Of a stretch of 17,817 nt of DNA, positions 7,512 to 15,133 are shown in pieces. The stretch spans positions 1-17,817 of the forward strand of contig JASLIG010000103.1 of the NCBI GenBank assembly GCA_030152805.1, read 5' to 3'. Under the pieces are notes generated by a model. The model worked only from the letters and a program-made list of their open reading frames with translations. It was not told the DNA's origin and ran no database searches. The translations under genes were made by a program, and so were the position numbers. This DNA is from Solirubrobacterales bacterium. GTDB lineage: Bacteria > Actinomycetota > Thermoleophilia > Solirubrobacterales > 70-9. How positions within the stretch are numbered: the stretch's first letter is position 1; the number at the start of each line of letters is the position of its first letter.

Positions 7512-8188
7512 GCGGGGCGGCCCGCGTGCTCGTCTGCGACGACGAGCTGCAGATCCTGCGCGCCCTCAAGGTGATCCTGCGCGATGCCGGCTTCGAGCCC
7601 GTGGTGGCCGCCACCGGGGAGGAGGCGCTGGACCGGGCGGCGGTCAGGCCGCCGGCGGCGGCGATCGTCGACCTGATGCTGCCCGACATCGACGGCGTCG
7701 AGGTGACCAAGCGCATTCGCGAGTGGAGCGAGATGCCGATCATCGTCCTCTCGGCGGTCGGGGAGGAGGAGGCGAAGGTGAGGGCGCTGGCCGCGGGAGC
7801 CGACGACTACGTGACCAAGCCGTTTGGCCCGCCGGAGCTCGTCGCTCGCCTCGAAGCGGTGCTGAGGCGCGTCGCCGGCGGCGAGGAGGAACCCACGCTC
7901 GAGCTCGGAGAACTGACCGTCGACCTCGCCGCGCGCACCGTGAGCCGCAACGGCGAGGAGATCCATCTGACGCCGACCGAGTTCCAGCTGCTGCGTGCCC
8001 TGGCCCGCAACCGCGGCCGCCTGATGACCCACAGAGCCCTGCTCAGTGAGGTCTGGGGGCCGGCCTGGGGCGAGGACACGGCGACGCTCCGCACCCACGT
8101 CGCCAACCTGCGTCGCAAGATCGAACCGGCCGAAGGCGAGCGCCTGATCCGCACCGACCCCGGCGTCGGCTACCGGATCTCGATCTAG
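7508..8188 (+). CDS. kdpE: KdpE-type response regulator (OmpR/PhoB family)
   Basis: This 226-aa regulator has a receiver domain (residues 6-115) and a winged-helix DNA-binding domain (about 130-226). Conserved receiver residues are D11 and D12, phosphorylated D55 in VDLMLPDIDG, S82 and K104 in TKPF. The output domain shows LTPTEFQLLRALARN, VWGPAWGEDTATLRTHVANLRRKIE and the terminal GVGYRI, all typical of OmpR/KdpE proteins. The GTG start overlaps the kinase stop by 4 nt. It should be phosphorylated by that kinase and activate kdp transcription; the pairing follows from position and family and is not proven by sequence. Confidence 0.9.
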   Translation: MSGAARVLVCDDELQILRALKVILRDAGFEPVVAATGEEALDRAAVRPPAAAIVDLMLPDIDGVEVTKRIREWSEMPIIVLSAVGEEEAKVRALAAGADDYVTKPFGPPELVARLEAVLRRVAGGEEEPTLELGELTVDLAARTVSRNGEEIHLTPTEFQLLRALARNRGRLMTHRALLSEVWGPAWGEDTATLRTHVANLRRKIEPAEGERLIRTDPGVGYRISI

Positions 8189-8222
8189 CGCAGAGCGCGG
8201 AAGTTGGGACCGAGCGCTGGGC

Positions 8223-8228
8223 GATACT
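8223..8228 (+). promoter_or_regulatory. Candidate -10 element for corA
   Basis: GATACT lies 6 nt before the GTG start at 8235, and no Shine-Dalgarno sequence is seen. This fits a leaderless transcript starting at or very near the GTG. No -35 at a good distance could be found, so the support is weak. Confidence 0.25.
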
Positions 8229-8234
8229 GACCCG

Positions 8235-9197
8235 GTGATCGTTGACTGCGCTGCCTACGAGCACGGTCATCGCCGCGCCGGCGATCTGACCCTGGAGCAG
8301 GCGAAGGCGGCCGCCAGGGGTCGTGACAGCTTCGTGTGGCTCGGCGTTGCCGAGCCCACGGGGCCGGAGTTCGAACAGATCGCCGCCGAGTTCGATCTGC
8401 ACGAGCTTGCCGTCGAGGACGCCGTCAAAGCTCGCCAGCGGCCCAAGGTCGAGCTGTACGGCGAGACGCTGCTGATCGTCGTCAAGACCGTTACTCATCC
8501 GGATGCGGGTATCGAGATCGGCGAGCTGCTCGTCTTCGTCAATCCCGCCTTCGTCATCACCGTCCGCCATGGCGACGGAGGGCTGAGCGGCGTCAGGCGG
8601 CGGGTCGAGAGTCGCCCAGACCTGCTGGCCCACGGCACCGGCGTCGTCCTCTACGCCATCCTCGACCACGTGGTCGACGGCTACGGCGACGTCGCCCAGG
8701 CGATCGACGCCGAGATCCAGGTGGTCGAGCGCGAGGTCTTCTCGGTGGGACGGAGCAATCCGGCCGAGCAGATCTACCGGCTCGAGCGCGAGGTGCTCGA
8801 CCTCTACCGGGCCGTCGCACCGCTCTCCGAAGCCGTCGACGAGATCGCCGAAGGCCGCTTCGAAGCCGTGCCGGACGAGATCGACGACTACATCCGCGAC
8901 GTCCACGACCACCTGCAGCGCATCGCCGGCCGCATCGCCGGCTTCCGCGATCTGCTCAGCAGCGCCCTGCAGGCGAATCTGACCCAGGTCTCGGTCCGCC
9001 AGAACGAGGACATGCGCAAGATCTCGGCCTGGGTGGCGATCGTCGCCGTGCCGACGATGGTCGCCGGCATCTACGGCATGAACTTCGACCACATGCCGGA
9101 GCTGCACTGGCGCTACGGCTACTACACAGTCCTAGCCGTGATCGCCGCCATCTGCCTCACCCTCTACTGGCGTTTCCGCCGCTCCGGCTGGCTCTAG
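8235..9197 (+). CDS. corA: CorA family magnesium/divalent cation transporter
   Basis: This 320-aa protein has a long cytoplasmic N-terminal domain and two C-terminal membrane helices, the CorA layout. The signature GMN is at 281-283 in YGMNFDHMPEL, between the first helix (VAIVAVPTMVAGIY) and the second (YTVLAVIAAICLTLYW), and the basic tail RFRRSGWL closes it. The pentamer conducts Mg2+ or Co2+/Ni2+ across the inner membrane; residues alone do not tell which. GTG 8235 is the start, 46 nt after kdpE. It may be read from its own promoter or as a tail of the PBP-kinase-regulator unit. A large hairpin begins 14 nt after the stop. Confidence 0.92.
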   Translation: MIVDCAAYEHGHRRAGDLTLEQAKAAARGRDSFVWLGVAEPTGPEFEQIAAEFDLHELAVEDAVKARQRPKVELYGETLLIVVKTVTHPDAGIEIGELLVFVNPAFVITVRHGDGGLSGVRRRVESRPDLLAHGTGVVLYAILDHVVDGYGDVAQAIDAEIQVVEREVFSVGRSNPAEQIYRLEREVLDLYRAVAPLSEAVDEIAEGRFEAVPDEIDDYIRDVHDHLQRIAGRIAGFRDLLSSALQANLTQVSVRQNEDMRKISAWVAIVAVPTMVAGIYGMNFDHMPELHWRYGYYTVLAVIAAICLTLYWRFRRSGWL

Positions 9198-9210
9198 GGG
9201 GGAGAGTTCG

Positions 9211-9260
9211 CGCGACTGTCCACTTAGGCACACGGTGGTGTGCTCAGACGGACAGTCGCG
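9211..9260 (+). promoter_or_regulatory. Long hairpin overlapping the start of the DUF559 gene
   Basis: CGCGACTGTCC (9211-9221) pairs perfectly with GGACAGTCGCG (9250-9260). Inside, GCACAC (9228-9233) pairs with GTGTGC (9238-9243) around a 4-nt GGTG loop (9234-9237) that contains the GTG at 9235. It could end corA transcription without a U-tract, hide the start of the next gene, or be bound by a protein as DNA. Confidence 0.6.
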
Positions 9261-10143
9261 TGGGGCTTGGGGTCTTGCTGCCCGGCAGCATGGAGTGGTG
9301 AGCCGGGGGCAGCTCGTGAGGTTGGGGTTGAGTCGGCGGGCTATTCAGCATCGGGTCGCGAGCGGGAGGCTGCATCCGGTGAGACGGGCCATCTATGCCG
9401 TCGGACGCCCGGAGCTGTCCCGTCACGGCATCTGGATGGCAGCGGTCCTGAGCGGGGGGCCCAGCGCGGTGCTGAGCCACCTCAGCGCCTCGGAACTGTG
9501 GGGCATTTCCCCGGTTCGCGGCGTCACACCGGAAATCAGCGTGCCGGCGTCATGTCGGCATCGCTGTCCAGAGATCCGGATTCACCGTCGCACCGGGTTG
9601 GGGCCGGCCGACAGCACTCGTCACAGCGCCATTCCGGTGACGTCGCCGGCTTTGACTTTGGTCGATCTCGCGAGCATCGACCACCGGGACCTGGAGCGCG
9701 CGGTGAACGAGGCCGACAGGCTCGACCTGATCGATCCCGATGCTCTGCGAATCGCGCTCGAGCTCTATCGAGGGAGACGCGGGGCGCGGCGACTGCGCGA
9801 GCTTCTCGACCGGCGCACTTTTCGCCTTACCGACTCCGAGCTGGAGAGGTTGTTCCTGCCGCTCGCCAAGCGGGTAGGCCTGCCCGTGCCTCTCACCCGC
9901 CAGTACGCGAATGGCTTTCGCGTCGACTTCCTCTGGCCGAGGCTGAAACTGGTGGTCGAAACCGACGGACTGCGCTATCACCGCACGCCGGCACAGCAGG
10001 CGCGCGACAAGCTGCGCGACCAGGCGCATCTGGTCGCCGGATATACGCCCCTTCGTTTCACCCACGCTCAGGTCCGCTACGAGGCCGCTTACGTCGCCGC
10101 GACGCTGCGGGCGGTTGCCCAGCGCCTCGCCGGTAGCGGTTGA
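9235..10143 (+). CDS. AbiEi-like winged-helix / DUF559 (Vsr-like endonuclease fold) protein
   Basis: This 302-aa two-domain protein is of a type often found in several copies in actinobacteria. Residues 11-60 (LAARQHGVVSRGQLVRLGLS...LHPVRRAIYAVG) match the N-terminal winged helix of AbiEi type IV antitoxins. Residues about 200-295 resemble DUF559 with a PD-(D/E)xK layout: SELERLFLPL, then VDFLWPRLKLVVETDG with D231, E242 and D244 as likely metal residues, then RDKLRDQAHLVAGYTPLRFT. Most family members have no known function; nucleic-acid binding or cleavage is an inference. No adjacent AbiEii-like toxin gene is seen, so an antitoxin role is not supported. GTG 9235 or 9238 may be used; both sit in the inner hairpin. 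The 3' end overlaps the next, opposite-strand gene by 86 nt. Confidence 0.78.
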   Translation: MVCSDGQSRGAWGLAARQHGVVSRGQLVRLGLSRRAIQHRVASGRLHPVRRAIYAVGRPELSRHGIWMAAVLSGGPSAVLSHLSASELWGISPVRGVTPEISVPASCRHRCPEIRIHRRTGLGPADSTRHSAIPVTSPALTLVDLASIDHRDLERAVNEADRLDLIDPDALRIALELYRGRRGARRLRELLDRRTFRLTDSELERLFLPLAKRVGLPVPLTRQYANGFRVDFLWPRLKLVVETDGLRYHRTPAQQARDKLRDQAHLVAGYTPLRFTHAQVRYEAAYVAATLRAVAQRLAGSG

Positions 10144-10324
10144 CCGCTACGCCGGCCCAGATCGCCTCGACGACGCCGAAGGGCCAGGCGCCGGAGAGGA
10201 AGCCGTAGAGGCTGGCCAGCCCGCAGCCGCAGGCGAAGGCGAGGACGAAGCCGTTGCCACGGCGCTCGAGCGCGTACATGGCCATCATGAAGGTGAGGGC
10301 CGCGACGCCGAAGAGGGTCAGCAT
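10058..10324 (-). CDS. Small membrane protein, hypothetical (88 aa)
   Basis: ATG 10324-10322 opens a protein with hydrophobic segments at about residues 2-18, 25-42 and 45-63, including LSGAWPFGVVEAIWAGVAV. This pattern recurs in short uncharacterised actinobacterial membrane proteins. The tail (64-88) is strongly basic (RRRKRPRSGPERG). No Shine-Dalgarno sequence is seen; TAGCGT, 9 nt before the ATG on the minus strand, could be a -10 of a leaderless transcript. The last 86 nt run antisense to the end of the DUF559 gene, so part of the basic tail may simply reflect that constraint. Confidence 0.6.
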   Translation of the reverse strand: MLTLFGVAALTFMMAMYALERRGNGFVLAFACGCGLASLYGFLSGAWPFGVVEAIWAGVAVNRYRRGAGQPPAASRRRKRPRSGPERG

Positions 10325-10458
10325 CGGGCAGACGCTACCGCGAGCGTGGGGGTGATCGAGGGGGCGGATGCGCCGACTTGCGGCGTCTTTATGAAATCTG
10401 CACGGCGAGGGGGCGATCGCACACACACGCTTGACGCGCTCGGGCAGACGATCGGCGC

Positions 10459-10584
10459 GTGCTCTCGTTTGCCGACATCTTCCCCGGCGGCGGCAGCCCG
10501 ATCGCCGACGTCGTCGCGATCGCGCTCTCGGTAGGCCTCTTCGCTCTCGTCTACTGGGCGATCGACCTGATCGACCGGATATGA
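10459..10584 (+). CDS. 41-aa membrane peptide at the head of the kdp operon
   Basis: GTG 10459 opens a 41-residue frame starting MLSFADIFPGGGSPIAD and continuing with one hydrophobic helix (about 17-35, VVAIALSVGLFALVYWA) and an acidic/basic end IDLIDRI. Its TGA overlaps the ATG of kdpF by 4 nt (ATGA), which indicates translational coupling and argues that it is real. I do not recognise a named family. It has the size and topology of KdpF, and may be a second small subunit or a leader peptide of the Kdp complex (inference). Confidence 0.62.
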   Translation: MLSFADIFPGGGSPIADVVAIALSVGLFALVYWAIDLIDRI

Positions 10585-10694
10585 GCGACGCCGTCTTGGC
10601 CGCATTGAGCGGCGCGGACGTCTTCGGGCTCGCCGCCTCCGCGATAGTCGTCGTCTACCTGCTCTACGTGCTGCTGCGCGGGGAGAAGCTCTGA
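10581..10694 (+). CDS. kdpF: KdpF, small subunit of the K+-transporting ATPase
   Basis: This 37-aa single-helix peptide ends VVVYLLYVLLRGEKL, which matches the typical KdpF end (YLLYALLRPE-like). KdpF stabilises the KdpABC complex in the membrane. ATG 10581 overlaps the stop of the preceding peptide, and its own TGA (10692-10694) shares one base with the ATG of kdpA. The N-terminal part (MSDAVLAALSGADVF) is a little longer than in many KdpF proteins. Confidence 0.8.
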   Translation: MSDAVLAALSGADVFGLAASAIVVVYLLYVLLRGEKL

Positions 10695-12448
10695 TGGCGC
10701 AGGGCTGGCTGCAGATTGCGGTCTTCGTCGGGATCGTGGTCGCGCTGACGCCGCCGCTCGGCACCTACATGGCCCGCGTCTACGGCGGCCAGCGGGTCTT
10801 CCTCAGTCCGGTGATCGCGCCTCTGGAGCGGCTCACCTACAGGCTGCTGCGGGTCGATCCCGCCGAGGAACAGGATTGGAAGGACTACGCCAAGAGCCTG
10901 GTGATCTTCTCGGTCTTCTCCTGGGTAGTCCTTTACCTGATCCTGCGCACCCAGGGGATCCACCCCTTCAACCCCGAAGGCTTCGACTCCGGCCCCTGGG
11001 ACGTCAGCTTCAACACCGCCTCCTCGTTCGTCTCCAACACCAACTGGCAGTACTACGGCGGCGAAACGACGCTCAGCTACTTCTCGCAGATGGCGGGGCT
11101 GACGGTGCAGAACTTCATCACCCCCGCGGTCGGCGTCTGCGTGCTGCTGGCGCTCATCCGCGGCATCGTCGCGCGCACCGGAACCGGCCTCGGCAACTTC
11201 TGGCAGGACCTGACCCGCAGCCTCTACTACGTCCTGCTGCCGCTCTCGATCGTCGTCGGGCTGATCCTCGTCTCCCAGGGCGTCGTGCAGACGCTCGGCG
11301 GCGCGGCCGGCGCCAAGACGCTCGCCAGCGCCGAACAGGTCCTCGCCTTCGGCCCTGCTGCCTCGCAGGTCGCGATCAAGCAGCTCGGCACCAACGGCGG
11401 CGGCTTCTTCAACGTCAACTCGGCGATGCCGTTCGAGAACCCAAACGGGCTGACCAACTTCGTCGAGCTGCTCTCGCTCATCCTGATCCCGGCGGCGCTC
11501 ACCTACACCTACGGCAGACTGGTCGGCCGCCAGCGCGAGGGCTGGGCGATCTTCGCCGCGATGCTGGCGGTCTACATCGCTTTCGTCGCCGTGATCGTGC
11601 CCGCCGAGCAGCACGGCACCCCGGCGCAGCACGCCGCCGGCACGCCGACCGCGGCGATCGACGGCTCGACCGGCGGCAACATGGAGGGCAAGGAGCAGCG
11701 CAACGGGATCGCCGAGTCGGCGCTCTGGACCACCACAACGACCGTGACCTCCAACGGCTCGGTCAACTCCGGCCTCGACTCCTACACCGGCCTCGGCGGC
11801 CTGGTCCCGATGGCCGGCCTCGGCACCAGCGAGGTCGCCTTCGGCGGCGTCGGCACCGGCCTGTACACGATGCTGCTCTACGTCCTGCTGGCCGTCTTCA
11901 TCGGCGGGCTGATGGTCGGGCGGACGCCGGAGTACCTGGGTAAGAAGATCCAGGTGCGGGAGATCAAGCTGGTCTCCCTGGGCATCCTCATCACGCCCCT
12001 CGCGGTCCTGGCCACGGCCGGGCTGGCGATCGCGACGCGGGCCGGCACGAGGTCGATCTACCAGGCTGGCCCGCAGGGTTTCTCGGAGACCCTCTACGCC
12101 TACCTCTCGCAGGCCAACAACAACGGCTCCGCCTTCGCCGGCTACACGGGCTTCGTCCAGCCCAACGCACCCGGCAACGTCGGTGCCTTCGGTATCTCCT
12201 TCGCCGATCTGCTCGGCGGCGCGACGATGACCCTGGCGCGCTTCATCCCGATCGTCCTCGTCCTCGCCGTCGCCGGCGCCCTGGCGGGAAAGAAGGTCTC
12301 GCCGGCAGGTCCGGGAACGATGCGGACCGACACGCCGACCTTCGTCTTCCTGCTGGTCGGGGTGATCGTCCTCGTCGGCGCCCTCACCTTCTTCCCCGCG
12401 CTGCTGCTCGGCCCCGTCGTGCAGAGCTTGACCGGGAGGCTGTTCTGA
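10694..12448 (+). CDS. kdpA: KdpA, potassium-binding channel-like subunit of the Kdp ATPase
   Basis: This 584-aa polytopic membrane protein forms the K+ selectivity filter of KdpFABC. The four pore loops are visible: NTNWQYYGGETT (115-126), GTNGGGFFNVNS with G232 (232-243), TTTTTVTSNGSVNS (346-359) and SQANNNGSAFAGY (472-484). GGNMEGKEQRNG (327-338) is the conserved cytoplasmic segment. It is about 27 residues longer than E. coli KdpA, partly from an Ala/His/Thr-rich loop at 303-325. GGGGAG about 8 nt upstream is the ribosome binding site. It overlaps kdpF by one base, and its stop is one base from the kdpC start. Confidence 0.96.
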   Translation: MAQGWLQIAVFVGIVVALTPPLGTYMARVYGGQRVFLSPVIAPLERLTYRLLRVDPAEEQDWKDYAKSLVIFSVFSWVVLYLILRTQGIHPFNPEGFDSGPWDVSFNTASSFVSNTNWQYYGGETTLSYFSQMAGLTVQNFITPAVGVCVLLALIRGIVARTGTGLGNFWQDLTRSLYYVLLPLSIVVGLILVSQGVVQTLGGAAGAKTLASAEQVLAFGPAASQVAIKQLGTNGGGFFNVNSAMPFENPNGLTNFVELLSLILIPAALTYTYGRLVGRQREGWAIFAAMLAVYIAFVAVIVPAEQHGTPAQHAAGTPTAAIDGSTGGNMEGKEQRNGIAESALWTTTTTVTSNGSVNSGLDSYTGLGGLVPMAGLGTSEVAFGGVGTGLYTMLLYVLLAVFIGGLMVGRTPEYLGKKIQVREIKLVSLGILITPLAVLATAGLAIATRAGTRSIYQAGPQGFSETLYAYLSQANNNGSAFAGYTGFVQPNAPGNVGAFGISFADLLGGATMTLARFIPIVLVLAVAGALAGKKVSPAGPGTMRTDTPTFVFLLVGVIVLVGALTFFPALLLGPVVQSLTGRLF

Positions 12449-12449
12449 G

Positions 12450-13061
12450 ATGCGGCGCACGGCCCTCACCTCGATCCTCGCCGTGATCGCCTTCACGTTG
12501 ATCTTCGGCCTCGCCTACCCGCTGGCGATGACGGGTGTCTCACAGCTCCTATTCCCGGGCAAGGCGGACGGCTCGCGGATCACGATCGACGGCAGGCTGG
12601 TCGGCTCAAGCCTGATCGGCCAGGACTTCAGGGGCGATGCCCGCTACTTCCAGTCGCGCCCCTCGCAAACCGAATACGCCGCTAACACCACCTTCTTCAG
12701 CAACTCCGGCCCGAACAGCGTCGAAGAGCGCGAAGCGGTGCGCGAAAACCTCGCCGCCTACGTGAGGCTGGAGAAGCCCTATGACAAATCGCTGACCAAG
12801 GCCGGCGTCCCGGTCGACGCGGTGACGACGTCCGGCTCCGGCGTCGATCCCCAGATCTCCGAGGCGAACGCGCGGATCCAGGCGCGCCGCGTCGCCGCCG
12901 TTCGCGGTCTCCCGCTCGCAAAGGTCGAGGACCTGATCTCGGCCCACACGGACGGCCGCTTCCTCGGCCTTTTCGGCGAGCCGGGAGTCAACGTCTTGCA
13001 GCTCAACATCGCGCTCGACGAAGAAGCGCCGCTGCCCACCAAGCGAGGAGGGTCGAGATGA
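12450..13061 (+). CDS. kdpC: KdpC, accessory subunit of the Kdp ATPase
   Basis: This 203-aa protein has one N-terminal membrane helix (about 8-29, SILAVIAFTLIFGLAYPLAM) and a soluble domain. Family landmarks are GSSLIGQDF, RYFQSRPSQTEYAAN, SGSGVDPQISEANARIQARRVAAVRGLP and the closing LGEP-like segment FGEPGVNVLQLNIAL. KdpC is needed for assembly and K+ affinity of the pump. It sits between kdpA and kdpB; in the usual operon it comes after kdpB. Its end overlaps kdpB by 4 nt (ATGA), and GGAGG for kdpB lies in its last codons. Confidence 0.95.
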   Translation: MRRTALTSILAVIAFTLIFGLAYPLAMTGVSQLLFPGKADGSRITIDGRLVGSSLIGQDFRGDARYFQSRPSQTEYAANTTFFSNSGPNSVEEREAVRENLAAYVRLEKPYDKSLTKAGVPVDAVTTSGSGVDPQISEANARIQARRVAAVRGLPLAKVEDLISAHTDGRFLGLFGEPGVNVLQLNIALDEEAPLPTKRGGSR

Positions 13062-15118
13062 CCGAGAACAAGCCCCGCTCCCTCTTCGACCCCGAGATCC
13101 TGCGCCCGGCGATGTTCGAGTCGCTGCGCAAGCTCGACCCCCGCGTGCAGGTGCGCAACCCAGTGATGTTCGTGGTCGAGATCGGCGCGCTGACTACCAC
13201 CGTCGCCTGGTTGATCCAGGTCTTCGGCGGCAGCTCGCTGGGCGGCGGCCACGAGCCCGCCTGGTTCACCTTCAGCATCACCGCCTGGCTCTGGCTCACG
13301 GTCGTCTTCGCCAACCTCGCCGAGGCGCTCGCCGAGGGGCGCGGCCGCGCCCAGGCGGCGAGCCTGCGGGCGATGCGCACCGAGACGGTCGCGCGCCTGC
13401 GCGACGGCGGTGAGGTGCCGGCCTCCGAGCTGACCCGGGGCGACGTCGTCGTGGTCGAGGCGGGCGAGGCGATCCCCGGCGACGGCACCGTGATCGAGGG
13501 CATCGCCTCGGTCGACGAGTCGGCGATCACCGGCGAGTCGGCGCCGGTGATCCGCGAGGCCGGCGGCGATCGTTCCGCCGTCACCGGCGGCACCAGGGTG
13601 CTCTCCGACCGGATTGTGGTCGAGATCACCCAGGAGCCGGGCAAATCGTTTCTCGACCGCATGATCTCCCTGGTCGAGGGAGCGGAACGGCGCAAGACCC
13701 CGAATGAGGTCGCGCTCGGCATTCTGCTCGCCGCGCTGACGCTCGTCTTCATCTTCGTCGTCGTCTCGCTGCGTCCCTTCGGGCTCTTCGCCGGCACCGA
13801 ACTTTCCGAGACGACCCTGATCGCGCTGCTGGTGGCGCTGATCCCGACCACGATCGGTGCGCTGCTCTCGGCGATCGGCATCGCCGGCATGGACCGGCTG
13901 GTGCGCCGCAACGTCCTCGCCCTCTCCGGCCGCGCGGTCGAGGCTTCCGGCGACTGCGACCTGCTGCTGCTCGACAAGACCGGCACGATCACCCTCGGCA
14001 ACCGCGAGGCGGTCGAATTCATGCCGATGCCCGGCGTCAGCGCCGAGGAGCTGGCGGAGGCGGCCCAGATGTCCTCGCTCGCCGACGAGACTCCGGAGGG
14101 CCGCTCGATCGTCGTCCTCGCCAAGGACTACGGCATCCGCGAGCACGACTTCGACGGCCACGAGCCGACCTTCGTGCCCTTCAGTGCCGAAACGCGGATG
14201 AGCGGCGTCGACTTCAACGGCACCCGCCTTCGCAAGGGCGCCGGCGACGCGATCGAGTCCTGGGTCGCCACCGAGGGCGGTCGCGTCCCAGGTGAGCTGC
14301 GCGGCGAGCTCGACCGGATCGGCCGCGAGGGTGGCACCCCGCTCGCCGTCGCCCGCAACGAGCGTGTGCTCGGGGTCGTCTACCTCAAGGACGTGATCAA
14401 GGACGGGATGAGCGTGCGTTTCGATCAGCTGCGGGCGATGGGCATCCGCACGATCATGGTCACCGGCGACAACAAGCTGACCGCGGCGAAGATCGCCGAG
14501 GAGGCCGGCGTCGACGACTTCCTCGCCGAAGCGACGCCGGAGCGCAAGCTGGAGCTGATCCGCGAGCAGCAGGCCGACGGGCGGCTGATCGCGATGACGG
14601 GGGACGGCACCAACGATGCCCCGGCCCTGGCCCAGGCCGACGTCGGCGTGGCGATGAACACGGGCACCCAGGCGGCCCGCGAGGCCGGCAACATGGTCGA
14701 CCTCGACTCCAATCCCACGAAGCTGATCGAGATCGTCGAGGTCGGCAAGCAGCTGCTGATCACCCGGGGCGCCCTGACCACCTTCTCGATCGCCAACGAC
14801 GTCGCCAAGTACTTCGCGATCCTGCCGGCGATGTTCGCGGCGACCTACGCCCTGGCGGGCGAAAAGGGGCCGCTCGACGCGCTCAACGTGATGTCGCTGG
14901 GCACGCCGGAATCGGCGATCCTCTCAGCGGTGATCTTCAACGCCCTGATCATCCCGCTGCTGATCCCGCTTTCGCTGCGCGGCGTCCGCTACAGGCCGAT
15001 CGGCGCCACCGCGCTGCTGCGCCGCAACATGCTGATCTACGGCCTCGGCGGCGTCATCGCCCCCTTCGTCGGGATCAAGCTGATCGACCTGGTCGTCCAC
15101 AACCTGTTGGGGGCCTGA
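13058..15118 (+). CDS. kdpB: KdpB, catalytic P-type ATPase subunit of the Kdp pump
   Basis: This 686-aa P-type ATPase hydrolyses ATP to drive K+ uptake through KdpA. The phosphorylation motif DKTGT starts at D306 (E. coli D307). The actuator loop TGES is at 158-161, with S161 equivalent to the inhibitory phosphoserine S162 of E. coli KdpB. Also present are MVTGDNKLTA, MTGDGTNDAPALAQADVGVAM and the membrane segment with NDVAKYFAILPA, whose Asp and Lys are the known charge-coupling residues. ATG 13058 overlaps the kdpC stop and is preceded by GGAGG. At the end, GGGGG (15109-15113) and CCCCC (15119-15123) can pair around the stop codon; the effect is unknown. Confidence 0.97.
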   Translation: MTENKPRSLFDPEILRPAMFESLRKLDPRVQVRNPVMFVVEIGALTTTVAWLIQVFGGSSLGGGHEPAWFTFSITAWLWLTVVFANLAEALAEGRGRAQAASLRAMRTETVARLRDGGEVPASELTRGDVVVVEAGEAIPGDGTVIEGIASVDESAITGESAPVIREAGGDRSAVTGGTRVLSDRIVVEITQEPGKSFLDRMISLVEGAERRKTPNEVALGILLAALTLVFIFVVVSLRPFGLFAGTELSETTLIALLVALIPTTIGALLSAIGIAGMDRLVRRNVLALSGRAVEASGDCDLLLLDKTGTITLGNREAVEFMPMPGVSAEELAEAAQMSSLADETPEGRSIVVLAKDYGIREHDFDGHEPTFVPFSAETRMSGVDFNGTRLRKGAGDAIESWVATEGGRVPGELRGELDRIGREGGTPLAVARNERVLGVVYLKDVIKDGMSVRFDQLRAMGIRTIMVTGDNKLTAAKIAEEAGVDDFLAEATPERKLELIREQQADGRLIAMTGDGTNDAPALAQADVGVAMNTGTQAAREAGNMVDLDSNPTKLIEIVEVGKQLLITRGALTTFSIANDVAKYFAILPAMFAATYALAGEKGPLDALNVMSLGTPESAILSAVIFNALIIPLLIPLSLRGVRYRPIGATALLRRNMLIYGLGGVIAPFVGIKLIDLVVHNLLGA

Positions 15119-15133
15119 CCCCCCGGGCGCGGA

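Noticed and set aside
9235..10143. A type IV toxin-antitoxin pair or defence island
   Set aside because: Only the AbiEi-like/DUF559 protein is present. The neighbours are corA and a small membrane protein; no AbiEii-like nucleotidyltransferase, transposase or integrase is seen.
10431..10436. TTGACG as a -35 box for the kdp operon
   Set aside because: No -10 element is found 16-18 nt downstream; that position reads GGCGCG. The kdp promoter is left unplaced within 10325-10458.
10664..12496. A 610-codon minus-strand frame opposite kdpA
   Set aside because: Its Arg/Asp/Glu/Gln-rich product has no domain; kdpA on the plus strand is unmistakable.
15109..15124. GGGGG/CCCCC hairpin at the kdpB stop as a terminator
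   Set aside because: The stem is five pairs with no U-run, and the next gene starts 10 nt later in the same operon.
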